Virus record (IMG/VR): IMGVR_UViG_3300042346_000326
Location: 33,381 to 97,380 of that record
Length of the DNA stretch: 64,000 bases
From: a virus
Direction: 5' to 3' (one strand)
A model generated the notes under the pieces. It was not told the origin of the DNA, did no database searches, and saw nothing but the letters and a program-made list of their open reading frames with translations. This document shows, piece after piece, positions 39,855 through 48,882 of this stretch. A program made the translations under genes and the position numbers. The stretch's first letter is position 1; every line of letters begins with the position of its first letter.

Positions 39855-40919
39855 GTGGCGACGTTATCTAGCCTAGGAAGCAGGCTTCGCACTGAAATAG
39901 GCGATATCGGCAAATCTTTTGTGTATCAATTTACAGCCGATGGAACCACCAATCGATTCTTAGTTCCATACTCACCTCTTGATGGATTAAACCTGTCAAT
40001 ATTACAAGATGGCGTCAACGTATCTGACGATGTTGCAGTTGAAGAAGCCACAGGATATATAGTCTTTGACACAACACCATCAGCAGATGACGTAATAATT
40101 GTTGCTGGTAATTATTATAGATATTTTACCGACACAGAAACTGAACAATTTGTTAGCACTGCATTTACTGAACACAGTGCGTATCACACGGACGCGTACG
40201 GGCGAAGCGTTTCTCTACAAAATCTTCCTGTTCTTGAAGAGTACCCAGTAGTTATTTATGCAGCAACACTGGCTCTCTATGCGTTAGCCAATGATGCTGC
40301 ATTTGATATTAACGTGTTTGCTCCAGATGGCGTAACTATTCCTCGTTCTGAACGATATCAGCAGTTGATGCAAATGGTTCAGGCTCGTCAAAGCCAGTAC
40401 AAAGAACTTTGTTCACAACTTGGTATTGGTCTTTACAAGATTGATGTATTTAGTTTGCGCCGAATTTCAAAAACTACAAATCGTTATGTACCAATCTTTC
40501 AACCTATGGAAGTCGATGATAGAGAGACTCCAACACGGGTTTACGTACCTATCCCAACTTACGGTGGAGTTGATGCTCCTGTTACAACTATTGTTCAAGA
40601 CCTGTTTGTGTATGAAGGCGATGACTATACCTTCAATGTAGTTTTTGATTTTGAACTTGATACATACACGGCAACCTCCGAAATACGTGCGCTTCCTGGA
40701 AGTTCTGCCTTAATAACTTCTTTCAATATTACAAAACCTGATGTTGGTTCAGGTGATGGAGCAGGGCTTCGTACTTTACAGTTGGACCTTACTGAAGTCC
40801 AAACCCGTCTCCTTCCAAAAACGTCGTACTACGACATTCAAATGGTGGATTCAAACGGCGTTACAAAAACGTATGTTACGGGTAAAATCTTCTTGACTAA
40901 AGAGGTGACTACTGAATGA
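39855..40919 (+). CDS. Head-tail connector-like protein fused to an Ig-like domain
   Basis: 354 aa from a GTG with GGAGG upstream. The first about 200 residues (LSSLGSRLRTEIGDIGKSF, VVIYAATLALYALANDAAFD, RQSQYKELCSQLGIG) resemble a phage adaptor/neck protein with a short beta domain; the last about 120 (IVQDLFVYEGDDYTFNVVFD, KTSYYDIQMVDSNGVTKTYVTGKIFLTKEV) look like an Ig-like beta domain common in baseplate upper proteins. Overlaps the next ATG by 4 nt. Confidence 0.6.
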   Translation: MATLSSLGSRLRTEIGDIGKSFVYQFTADGTTNRFLVPYSPLDGLNLSILQDGVNVSDDVAVEEATGYIVFDTTPSADDVIIVAGNYYRYFTDTETEQFVSTAFTEHSAYHTDAYGRSVSLQNLPVLEEYPVVIYAATLALYALANDAAFDINVFAPDGVTIPRSERYQQLMQMVQARQSQYKELCSQLGIGLYKIDVFSLRRISKTTNRYVPIFQPMEVDDRETPTRVYVPIPTYGGVDAPVTTIVQDLFVYEGDDYTFNVVFDFELDTYTATSEIRALPGSSALITSFNITKPDVGSGDGAGLRTLQLDLTEVQTRLLPKTSYYDIQMVDSNGVTKTYVTGKIFLTKEVTTE

Positions 40920-41236
40920 GCCAATACGTAAGACCAGGGGCTAACTCAACGACGTATGTAAACGACGTCATTAGTATTACAACGCCTTCAGGAACTGCCT
41001 CTTATGGAACTTCTGGGTCAGTAACAGAGGTAGTAGTTCCAGACCTTGCATATGCTCATAATCAGGCCACTTCCAGTTCTACCTGGACAATTGTTCATAA
41101 TTTAGATTTTTATCCTAACGTTACGGTTGTAGACTCTGCTGGTACAATCGTTGAGGGCGAAATCGCCTACACAAATCGAAATCAAATCGTGCTCACATTC
41201 TCAGCAGCATTTAGCGGTAAAGCCTATTTATCATAA
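40916..41236 (+). CDS. Small fibre-associated protein
   Basis: 106 aa. STWTIVHNLDFYPNVTVVDS and IVLTFSAAFSGKAYLS form the common phage 'HNL..P.V...D..G..V' beta domain, also present in spirit at the C-terminus of the collagen-like protein that follows (THNFNTRGVVVSVYN). Probably the base or cap of the fibre. Confidence 0.7.
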   Translation: MSQYVRPGANSTTYVNDVISITTPSGTASYGTSGSVTEVVVPDLAYAHNQATSSSTWTIVHNLDFYPNVTVVDSAGTIVEGEIAYTNRNQIVLTFSAAFSGKAYLS

Positions 41237-41247
41237 GGAGACATTGA

Positions 41248-44067
41248 GTGGCACGTAAATATTTAACCCCAATTGATTTAACTAAGTTAGAACTTCAGAA
41301 TGCCCGCATTCAGAACCTAGCAACAGCCCCAGGAAGCCCAGTAGTAGGTCAAATCTATTTTGACACTGTACTTGGTTATCTTCGTGTTTGGAATGGCAGT
41401 GCATGGGTTAATACAAGCCAAGGTGCTCAAGGTACGCAAGGCACTCAAGGTACAACTGGTGCTCAAGGTACACAAGGAACACAGGGAACCGCAGGTGCGC
41501 AAGGTCTTGACGGTGCTAATGGTTCGCAAGGTACACAAGGAACACAAGGTACACAAGGTACTGTTGGTGCGCAAGGAACTCAAGGAACACAGGGCACCGA
41601 AGGTGCGCAAGGCGCAGAAGGTGCACAAGGTACAACTGGTGAGACTGGTGCTCAAGGTACGCAAGGAACACAAGGTGTTGAGGGACAACAGGGTGTACAG
41701 GGAACTCAAGGCACGCAAGGCGTTCAAGGTACTGAAGGACAGCAAGGAGTTCAAGGAACTGTTGGTTCTCAAGGCACACAAGGAACTGTTGGTTCTCAAG
41801 GCACACAAGGAACTGTTGGTTCTCAAGGCACCACAGGAGCGCAAGGTGCGGAAGGTGCACAAGGAACGGCTGGTGCGCAAGGTACAGAAGGCGCCCAAGG
41901 AACACAGGGAACACAAGGTACTCAAGGTGTTCAAGGTAAAGAAGGTTCCTTTGGTGGTATTTCATTTGAGTATAACTATGACAACTCAACCACTATGGCA
42001 GACCCAGGCGATACATACATTCGCCTTAATGCTTCTCCTTCTTCAGCAACAGCACTTGCAATTGATGACGTAAACGCTGCTTCAGTAGACATTCATCCAT
42101 ATCTACAAACAATTGATGACTCTACTTCAACAATTAAGGGTCACGTAAAGATTTCTCTAAAGTCAGATAGCAACACGTTTGCTCTCTACACAATTAGCAA
42201 CCTAACAGATAATGCAACATGGTTTCAAATAACAATTGCATATGTATCTGGTAATGGTTCATTCACAGATGAAGATGATGTAATTTTAACTTTTGCTCGT
42301 ACTGGTGATGTTGGTGCACAGGGTGCTCAAGGTACAACGGGTGCTCAAGGCGTACAGGGCACTACAGGTGCTCAGGGAGCAGAAGGTGCTCAAGGTACAG
42401 AGGGCGCTCAAGGTACAGAAGGTGCACAGGGAGTTCAAGGTACTGAAGGACAACAGGGTACTCAAGGAACTTTAGGTGCTCAGGGTACTCAAGGTACCGA
42501 AGGAGCCCAAGGCGTCGAAGGACAACAGGGCGTTCAGGGCGTTCAGGGAACTCAGGGCGTTCAAGGTACTCAAGGTGCAGACGGTATTCAAGGTCTAGAC
42601 GGTGCTAACGGTACCCAAGGTACAGTCGGTGCACAGGGTACAGTCGGTTCACAAGGAACAACTGGAGCCCAAGGTACTCAAGGTACAGCAGCACTTTGGA
42701 ACTTTACTGGTGCTTATAACATCGGATTACCATATGCAGTTGGCGATGTAGCAACTTACCAAGGACAGACTTGGTACCGCAAAAATGCTAATGGCGGTAA
42801 CGTTGGAGATACTCCTTCAGAAGGAACCTTCTGGACATTGCTTTCTGCGCAAGGCGTTCAAGGCACTGTAGGTTCACAGGGCACTGCGGGAACTCAGGGT
42901 ACTCAAGGTACACAGGGTGCTACTGGTACAACTGACCCAATCACTGCTGGCTATGCATTAACTAAGGTCGGAGACCAGGTCTCATTTGATGCCTTCGTCG
43001 CAAGTACTGGAGCAGGATTCGAAGGCGCTCAGTACACAACAACACTAAAGGCAATTGCTCCAACTGACAACAACGTAATTAACTTGCCAGATGCAGCAGG
43101 TACTATCGCTCTTACCAGCGATATCACAGCGACAATTGCTGATACTGATGATGTTCCAGAAGGTACTACAAACCTCTACTACACTGATGAGCGTGTAGAT
43201 GACCGTGTTAACGACCTTATCGTTGATGGTACTGGTATTCAAACCACCTACAACGATGGCGCTCAAACACTAACTATCGCTGTTGACACGACAGTCATCG
43301 CAACTCGTGCATACGTAGACTCAACAGCACAAGGTCTTGATGTCAAGGCTTCTGTTAAAGTTGCAACGACAGCAGCATTAGCAACCTACGCCTTCTCTAA
43401 CACAGGTGGCGGAACTCTTACGGCAAGTGCTAATGGCGCCCTAACAATTGATGGTGTAAATCTTGCGCAAGGTAACCGTGTTCTTGTAAAGAATGAAGCA
43501 GGTGCTAACGAGAAGTACAACGGTGTCTACTCCGTAGCAACTGCTGGTGATGGAAGCACTCCATGGGAGTTGATGCGTGCAGACGATGCAAATGCTTCTG
43601 CAGATGTCACAGCAGGCCTCTTCACATTCGTTGAGCAAGGCACAACAAATGCTGATACTGGCTGGGTATTAACAACTAATGACAGCATCACCCTTAACAC
43701 TACAGCGCTAACCTTCACACAGTTCTCTGGTGCAGGAACATACATCGCTGGTGGCGGTCTAACTCTTACTGGTAACACATTTGCAGTGGGCGCTGGAACA
43801 GGTATCACCGTAAACGCTGATGATGTTGCAGTAGACACAACCACAGTTGCTAGAAAGTACACAACCACAGTTGGTGACAACAGCGCAACATCCTTTACAA
43901 TCACACACAACTTCAATACACGTGGAGTCGTTGTTTCGGTTTACAACGCAGCCTCCGCTTATGAAGAGGTAGTTGTAGATGTTGAAAAGACAACCGTCAA
44001 CACCGTTACTGTGAAGTTTGCTGAAGCCCCAGCAACTAATGCTTACGTCGTGGCGGTCATTGGCTAA
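41248..44067 (+). CDS. Collagen-like tail fibre protein
   Basis: 939 aa from a GTG with AAGGAGA upstream. An N-terminal attachment segment (LTPIDLTKLELQNARIQNLA, WNGSAWVNTS), then Gly-X-Y repeats (GTQGTQGAQ style, about 58-235, 355-485 and 535-560) broken by globular domains, then a C-terminal domain with repeats (TDERVDDRVNDLIVDGTGIQ) and a receptor-type tip. Bacterial collagen repeats form rigid triple helices; this is a host-recognition fibre. Repetitive DNA makes it prone to length change. Confidence 0.88.
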   Translation: MARKYLTPIDLTKLELQNARIQNLATAPGSPVVGQIYFDTVLGYLRVWNGSAWVNTSQGAQGTQGTQGTTGAQGTQGTQGTAGAQGLDGANGSQGTQGTQGTQGTVGAQGTQGTQGTEGAQGAEGAQGTTGETGAQGTQGTQGVEGQQGVQGTQGTQGVQGTEGQQGVQGTVGSQGTQGTVGSQGTQGTVGSQGTTGAQGAEGAQGTAGAQGTEGAQGTQGTQGTQGVQGKEGSFGGISFEYNYDNSTTMADPGDTYIRLNASPSSATALAIDDVNAASVDIHPYLQTIDDSTSTIKGHVKISLKSDSNTFALYTISNLTDNATWFQITIAYVSGNGSFTDEDDVILTFARTGDVGAQGAQGTTGAQGVQGTTGAQGAEGAQGTEGAQGTEGAQGVQGTEGQQGTQGTLGAQGTQGTEGAQGVEGQQGVQGVQGTQGVQGTQGADGIQGLDGANGTQGTVGAQGTVGSQGTTGAQGTQGTAALWNFTGAYNIGLPYAVGDVATYQGQTWYRKNANGGNVGDTPSEGTFWTLLSAQGVQGTVGSQGTAGTQGTQGTQGATGTTDPITAGYALTKVGDQVSFDAFVASTGAGFEGAQYTTTLKAIAPTDNNVINLPDAAGTIALTSDITATIADTDDVPEGTTNLYYTDERVDDRVNDLIVDGTGIQTTYNDGAQTLTIAVDTTVIATRAYVDSTAQGLDVKASVKVATTAALATYAFSNTGGGTLTASANGALTIDGVNLAQGNRVLVKNEAGANEKYNGVYSVATAGDGSTPWELMRADDANASADVTAGLFTFVEQGTTNADTGWVLTTNDSITLNTTALTFTQFSGAGTYIAGGGLTLTGNTFAVGAGTGITVNADDVAVDTTTVARKYTTTVGDNSATSFTITHNFNTRGVVVSVYNAASAYEEVVVDVEKTTVNTVTVKFAEAPATNAYVVAVIG

Positions 44068-44069
44068 CG

Positions 44070-44351
44070 ATGAGCAGCAGAGCACTAGTACCACTGAACG
44101 TACTGGCTACCGTTACGGAGCCAGTAGGTCAGCATGCTGGTGACCTCTACTTTAATCCAGACAATCACAACCTCTATGTATTTGATGGAGTATTCTGGGT
44201 CGAGATATCGACAGTACCTACTTTCGACATCATAGAGGGTGGCGACGAAGCAAGCGGAAGCGACACCTATCTGTCAACAGCAGAAGGTGGAGACGAAGCA
44301 GGTGGCAGTGATTCTTATACCAGTTCCTATGATGGTGGAGGAGTAATCTAA
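44070..44351 (+). CDS. Small virion protein between the two fibres
   Basis: 93 aa. PVGQHAGDLYFNPDNHNLYVFDGVFWVEI is a short hub-like beta domain; the tail has two imperfect copies of GGDEA(S/G)GSD(T/S)Y. Overlaps the next start by 1 nt. Possibly a connector for the second fibre. Confidence 0.65.
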   Translation: MSSRALVPLNVLATVTEPVGQHAGDLYFNPDNHNLYVFDGVFWVEISTVPTFDIIEGGDEASGSDTYLSTAEGGDEAGGSDSYTSSYDGGGVI

Positions 44352-45643
44352 TGGCAGTAACAATCAAATTACGTCGTGGAACAGCAACGAACTGGTCAAC
44401 GAATAATCCAACTTTAGCCGCTGGTGAAGTCGGCATTGAAACCGATACTGGAAAATTAAAGATTGGTAATGGCTCTACCTCTTGGAACTCTCTTCCATAT
44501 GGCGGATTACAAGGTACTCAAGGAACTCAAGGTGTTCAGGGCGTTCAAGGTACACAGGGAGTCCAAGGAGTAGGGGGTGCTCAAGGAACCACTGGAGATA
44601 CTGGAGCCCAAGGTACTCAGGGAACACAAGGTACTCAAGGAACTCAAGGTACTCAGGGAACTCAGGGAACAGTTGGAGCCCAAGGTACTCAGGGAACACA
44701 AGGCGCTGAAGGTTCACAGGGTGCTGAAGGACAACAAGGTACTCAAGGAACGCAGGGTACGCAAGGCGTACAGGGAACTATTGGTTCTCAAGGTGTACAG
44801 GGTGTTCAGGGTACACAGGGTGTGCAAGGAAGCGAAGGACAACAAGGAACTCAAGGAACGACAGGCTCTCAGGGAGTTCAAGGTACCCAAGGCACTCAAG
44901 GAACCCAAGGAACCCAAGGAACTCAAGGTTCAATAGGAGCCCAAGGTGTTCAAGGTCTTGCTGGTCAAAGCGGTTCGTCATCTAGCATTTTTGAGTTTAA
45001 AGCAGACGCAAATAGCCAAGCAGACTCTGCTCCATCCAATGGACATCTTCGTTGGAACAACGCCACTCAAAAGAATGCTTCTTTTATATATATAAGCCAT
45101 CTCGACACTCTTGGTAATGACAATGATGTGATTTTTTCACTCATTAAACAAGGCGATGTAATCACTGTTCAGAAAAAAGACAATTCAGATGATTATCAAA
45201 CATTTAATGTTAGTGGCGCTATAACAGTTATTTCGAACAGTTACATAAAGATTCCAGTATCAAATACTGGTTCTGGTGGTGTTGGAGCGACTAATTTTTC
45301 TCAAAATGACACTCTGTTATTCGTTATTACAAGCGTCGGTGTTCAAGGTCCAACTGGTGCGCAAGGCGTTCAAGGAACCGTCGGTGCACAAGGAACAGTT
45401 GGTTCACAGGGTGTACAAGGAACGCAGGGAACACAGGGTGTACAAGGAACCATCGGTGCTCAAGGAGCCCAAGGAACGACAGGCTCTCAGGGAGTTCAAG
45501 GTGTTCAAGGCACAGTTGGTACTGGTACACAGGGAACTCAAGGTGTGCAAGGAACTGCAGGTACCACAGGTACTCAAGGAACAGCAGGAACTGCAGCAGC
45601 AGGCGGTTCTATCCCAGATATCCTGATGCTAGGTGGTATGTAG
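44351..45643 (+). CDS. Collagen-like fibre with Mtd-type N-terminal hub domain
   Basis: 430 aa. The first 50 residues (IKLRRGTATNWSTNNPTLAAGEVGIETDTGKLKIGNGSTSWNSLPY) match the N-terminal beta-prism-like hub domain of many tail fibres. Then Gly-X-Y repeats (about 52-205), a globular domain (about 210-330), and a second repeat block ending in a short tip. The stop lies 15 nt inside the convergent glycosyltransferase gene. Confidence 0.85.
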   Translation: MAVTIKLRRGTATNWSTNNPTLAAGEVGIETDTGKLKIGNGSTSWNSLPYGGLQGTQGTQGVQGVQGTQGVQGVGGAQGTTGDTGAQGTQGTQGTQGTQGTQGTQGTVGAQGTQGTQGAEGSQGAEGQQGTQGTQGTQGVQGTIGSQGVQGVQGTQGVQGSEGQQGTQGTTGSQGVQGTQGTQGTQGTQGTQGSIGAQGVQGLAGQSGSSSSIFEFKADANSQADSAPSNGHLRWNNATQKNASFIYISHLDTLGNDNDVIFSLIKQGDVITVQKKDNSDDYQTFNVSGAITVISNSYIKIPVSNTGSGGVGATNFSQNDTLLFVITSVGVQGPTGAQGVQGTVGAQGTVGSQGVQGTQGTQGVQGTIGAQGAQGTTGSQGVQGVQGTVGTGTQGTQGVQGTAGTTGTQGTAGTAAAGGSIPDILMLGGM

Positions 45644-46369
45644 TAGTTCTGTACTGCCCCAGTGAATTTGGCTTTTACGGGCTGCATCTAAATTAAACTT
45701 TACTGGTCTATACGCATTTGGCTTTAGAGTGTAAGTTGCAAATCTCATTTGGTCTGGTTCTTGTTTCATTCTAAAATTAAATACATACCAATCTACTGGC
45801 GCTGTTATGCCACGTGTGGCTACATCATTCAGAGCCTTTTCTGCCCCACGTCTACTCACTGCATACGCAGCACATGACCACTGTTGATATGACCTACAAA
45901 TGTGCTGTTCATAAATATCGTGCTGTTCTTCGTTATAGGCAAACAGCGAGTCATCAGGAACAAAGATAGAGAAGAAGTCCCAGGTAGGCATCAACTCCTG
46001 CATATAAAAGTTTGTAATCATTTGAAAGTTTGCACTTAGTTCAACATCATCTTCAAAAATGAGTAGCACATCCTTATCAGTTTGCAAGAAGTTTTTATAT
46101 GCCAACCAGTTACTTGCCCAGACTCCAACTACTCCTGATGATGGAGGGAAGGTCTCTCCTGGCTGTGCATAGTCTTCTACAGTGTTTACTTTAAAGTCAG
46201 GATTATCGTTGATGAAGTCCTCAGCCTTATCTATAGTGTTTAAGTATTGAGTTGGAGAACCAAGCCTTGGAAGAAAATCAAGCCTCTTTAAAATTTTTTC
46301 ATAGGCTCTATTACGTATTTCATTTCCAGTATCAGTATGAAAGACCTCAAAGCAGGCATTGTTTAACAT
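45629..46369 (-). CDS. Glycosyltransferase, GT25 (LPS-type) family
   Basis: 246 aa. GVVGVWASNWLAYKNFLQTD and VLLIFEDDVELSANF (with the E-D-D metal/nucleotide motif), then WSCAAYAVSRRGAEKAL and PVDWYVFNF, are the GT25 order. It would add a hexose to a glycan or protein. Last gene of a minus operon starting at 48.4 kb; overlaps the methyltransferase by 7 nt. Confidence 0.8.
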   Translation of the reverse strand: MLNNACFEVFHTDTGNEIRNRAYEKILKRLDFLPRLGSPTQYLNTIDKAEDFINDNPDFKVNTVEDYAQPGETFPPSSGVVGVWASNWLAYKNFLQTDKDVLLIFEDDVELSANFQMITNFYMQELMPTWDFFSIFVPDDSLFAYNEEQHDIYEQHICRSYQQWSCAAYAVSRRGAEKALNDVATRGITAPVDWYVFNFRMKQEPDQMRFATYTLKPNAYRPVKFNLDAARKSQIHWGSTELLHTT

Positions 46370-46893
46370 TTCTGTATCCAGACTTGATAGCCAGACTCAA
46401 TAAGGCTGTATTGCCCCTTGCAGACCTCTAGAACGGCATCTACGCCTCTCTTTGGCTCTAGGAATGGATTGCCGTTGTAATTCCATAGGTAATCATCAAA
46501 GGCCATTACACCGCCCTTCTCTAGCCATTTAAAGGCATTGAGGCCATCTAGAGCGGTCTGTAGCGCTGTATGGTCTCCATCTATATAAATGAAGTTAAAT
46601 GTCATGGCATTGATTGTAAAAAACTCATCACTTGTCATCTTGCACTTGACTACTCGGTCATCGTTAAATCGAGAGTCGTAGTACTGCTCAACAGTTTGAA
46701 AGTCAAGATTCTCGTGGGCCTTTTCTTCACTACCCTGCCAGGTGTCAACATCGTGGAGCCGTTCTATTTCTCGGTTGTTGAGCAACCACTCCGTTGCATC
46801 ACCTGTATATGTTCCAATTTGTAGAGCACGAAGTGGCACATTAGGAACATGACGAAAATATTTCTCAACATCTTTGAACCAGTTAGGAAACAT
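46363..46893 (-). CDS. SAM-dependent methyltransferase (class I, Methyltransf_24-like)
   Basis: 176 aa. LRALQIGTYTGDATEWLL (SAM-binding motif I), RLHDVDTWQGSEEKAHE, FNFIYIDGDHTALQTALDGL (IDGDH motif) and GGVMAFDDYLWNYN are all characteristic. Likely methylates a sugar or its precursor in the surface-glycan block. Shares 1 nt with the TPR gene. Confidence 0.85.
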   Translation of the reverse strand: MFPNWFKDVEKYFRHVPNVPLRALQIGTYTGDATEWLLNNREIERLHDVDTWQGSEEKAHENLDFQTVEQYYDSRFNDDRVVKCKMTSDEFFTINAMTFNFIYIDGDHTALQTALDGLNAFKWLEKGGVMAFDDYLWNYNGNPFLEPKRGVDAVLEVCKGQYSLIESGYQVWIQKC

Positions 46894-47453
46894 TAGAACA
46901 ACTTCATATTATTAAGGCACCCGTATACATATTCAGGTGACATTTTGTGGTCATCTAGCAGATGCTGAAATAAGGCTTTGCTTTCTTCTTTTCGCCCAAT
47001 CCACCATCCAGATACAGCCTTTTCAAACATCAAACAGTACGGGCCGTTATATTCCACATAACCAGGTAGCGGGTTATTCTGCGTGGCTATCGTGAATTGA
47101 AGACCTAATTCTGAAAATGTAAATGCCTTCTGGTATTCCTTATTGCGTTCATAGTGTCTGGCTAACAAGAAGTAGGCTTCTGGTCTACCTGGCATAAATG
47201 CAATCGCATGATGCATCGTGTTTATTACTGTGGCGTTTCTGTCGCTCTGTCTAGACCAGCAGAGAGCCATCTTTAATAGCGAGGTATAGGTAAGTAATGG
47301 CTGGCTTTTATAACCATAATCTGCAGACCGTAGAAAGAATCCAGCAGCAGAAGCATGCTGTTTTAAGCGTTCATACTCTTCGCCTAATGCAAAGTTTTTA
47401 ATTGGGTCACTCGTATTAGACGCAAGGTCTATAACTAGGCTTTCAACCGACAT
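46893..47453 (-). CDS. TPR-like helical repeat protein
   Basis: 186 aa. Repeating helix pairs: FALGEEYERLKQHASAAGFFLRSADYG, HHAIAFMPGRPEAYFLLARHYERNKEYQKAFTFSELGLQ. TPRs bind partners; between a methyltransferase and a glycoside-type protein it may organise the glycan enzymes or be the substrate-binding half. Overlaps the upstream gene by 11 nt. Confidence 0.75.
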   Translation of the reverse strand: MSVESLVIDLASNTSDPIKNFALGEEYERLKQHASAAGFFLRSADYGYKSQPLLTYTSLLKMALCWSRQSDRNATVINTMHHAIAFMPGRPEAYFLLARHYERNKEYQKAFTFSELGLQFTIATQNNPLPGYVEYNGPYCLMFEKAVSGWWIGRKEESKALFQHLLDDHKMSPEYVYGCLNNMKLF

Positions 47454-48444
47454 ATGCTAGAGCCTCCGTAATCATCTCATTAACCACATGACGAGGTGTC
47501 CGTAATACAAAGGCTGCATTGTCAGCCACTGAGAAACTTATCAACAGGTCATCTTCATAAACAGCAGCGCCTACACAAAACTCAATCTTTACATCAAGGA
47601 ATGAAAACTCTTTGCTCAAGCCTTTGAAGTTAAAGTCTTTATCCCAAACAATAAGGCGATGTCTGTATACAGAATCCTTTTGATTTAAATAGTTGCGCCA
47701 TAAAGCAACTTCGTGAGTAAAGCAGATGTAGAAATCGCCCCAACGAATTATCTGTGAACCACCACGTTGGTCTTTAGGAGAAGAAGGAGTTTCTCTATTA
47801 AAGGCTTGTTTACATTCAGGAGCATCAGGATTTGCCCAAACAACTTCTGTAGGCATAGTCCACTTAACAAAGTGATAAGGATTGTCAAGAATCGGCATCC
47901 AGTTCTTCTCACAATATGATGTGTCCTCGTCCACGGGCGCGGGCACGCGTACGCGAGAGACCTCTGTAGCAGTCCATTTGTCTTTGTCTAAATCTATTTT
48001 GGAGTACTCCATACGACCTTGACCATTAGGCGTGGTATCACGGCGCACACCAATCATGTACAGGTCTCCATTCCATCTAACAACACGGGCATCTTCAAGG
48101 CCGTGAAATTCCCAAATAGGTTTATGTAGTTCCAGCATCTTGACCTGTGTAGAGTTTTGTAGATTGAAGTTCTTGTCAAGACGGCAGAAGTAATTTGTGG
48201 TTGTTAAACGCTGGTCTCTTTCTGGATGAAGATACGACAATGGCCCCCAAGGGCTGAAGAACCGCTCATCGTTCTCGGAGATATAGAGGGTGTAGTTGAC
48301 ACATCTGACATTGACTAGGATATCGCCATCATCGTCTATAAAAACCGATGGGTTCATAATCCCCGTGTTATCAGGAAGATTGTGGGGAACTATAAGGGGG
48401 GATATTTTACCGCCTTGAGATACCGATTTATGCACCAAATTCAC
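47443..48444 (-). CDS. GH130/GH43-like five-bladed propeller protein
   Basis: 333 aa from a GTG. MNPSVFIDDDGDILVNVRCV, WEFHGLEDARVVRWNGDLYM and GVRRDTTPNGQGRMEYSK follow the beta-propeller of glycoside phosphorylase/hydrolase families, with GLEDAR as the signature. IICFTHEV-type strand (DFYICFTHEVALWR) and SFSVADNAAFVLRTP close it. It likely binds or cleaves a glycan. First gene of its operon, with a leaderless-type start (TAAAGT 6 nt upstream). Confidence 0.75.
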   Translation of the reverse strand: MNLVHKSVSQGGKISPLIVPHNLPDNTGIMNPSVFIDDDGDILVNVRCVNYTLYISENDERFFSPWGPLSYLHPERDQRLTTTNYFCRLDKNFNLQNSTQVKMLELHKPIWEFHGLEDARVVRWNGDLYMIGVRRDTTPNGQGRMEYSKIDLDKDKWTATEVSRVRVPAPVDEDTSYCEKNWMPILDNPYHFVKWTMPTEVVWANPDAPECKQAFNRETPSSPKDQRGGSQIIRWGDFYICFTHEVALWRNYLNQKDSVYRHRLIVWDKDFNFKGLSKEFSFLDVKIEFCVGAAVYEDDLLISFSVADNAAFVLRTPRHVVNEMITEALAYVG

Positions 48445-48450
48445 GTAGCC

Positions 48451-48456
48451 ACTTTA
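48451..48456 (-). promoter_or_regulatory. Leaderless -10 hexamer TAAAGT
   Basis: Minus-strand TAAAGT ends 6 nt before the GTG at 48444. No ribosome site is present. Confidence 0.5.
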
Positions 48457-48555
48457 GCCCACATACTCAAAAAATACGAACTAATCTATGCATGTTTAGT
48501 CGTACAGGTAAGGGTTTTATCTGTACCTTACTGATACTGCTACATAAGGAGTCTC

Positions 48556-48882
48556 ATGGCAACAACCTATAAGGTTCTGGGTCAATCTAACCCAGCAGCA
48601 ACTACGGAAACTACCCTACTAACTACAACAGCAGCCACCGTAGTTTCAACACTCGCTGTCTGCAATCAAGCAGGCACAGCAGCAACATATCGAATTGCAA
48701 TTCGTCCATCTGCTGATGGAGCCACTGCAGCAAAACATTTTATTGTTTATGGGGCAACTGTTGGCGCTTCTGATGCAATTATGCTTACGCTTGGTGTTAC
48801 GCTTGCTTCTGGCGATAAAATACAGGTCTTTGCATCATCAGCAAACGTCTCCTTCACTGCATTTGGAAGTGAGATTTCCTAA
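48556..48882 (+). CDS. Small fibre or decoration protein
   Basis: 108 aa, Thr/Ala-rich beta sandwich: TTTAATVVSTLAVCNQAGTAATYRIAIRP and GVTLASGDKIQVFASSANVSFTAFGSEIS. This is a common phage pattern found beside fibres. AAGGAG before the ATG. Its stop shares 1 nt with the glycine-rich fibre. Confidence 0.75.
   Translation: MATTYKVLGQSNPAATTETTLLTTTAATVVSTLAVCNQAGTAATYRIAIRPSADGATAAKHFIVYGATVGASDAIMLTLGVTLASGDKIQVFASSANVSFTAFGSEIS

Noticed and set aside
41317-41989. Long minus-strand ORFs opposite the collagen repeats (also 44475-44981)
   Set aside because: Mirror frames of a repetitive Gly-X-Y sequence; Ser/Leu/Thr-only composition and no start signals.
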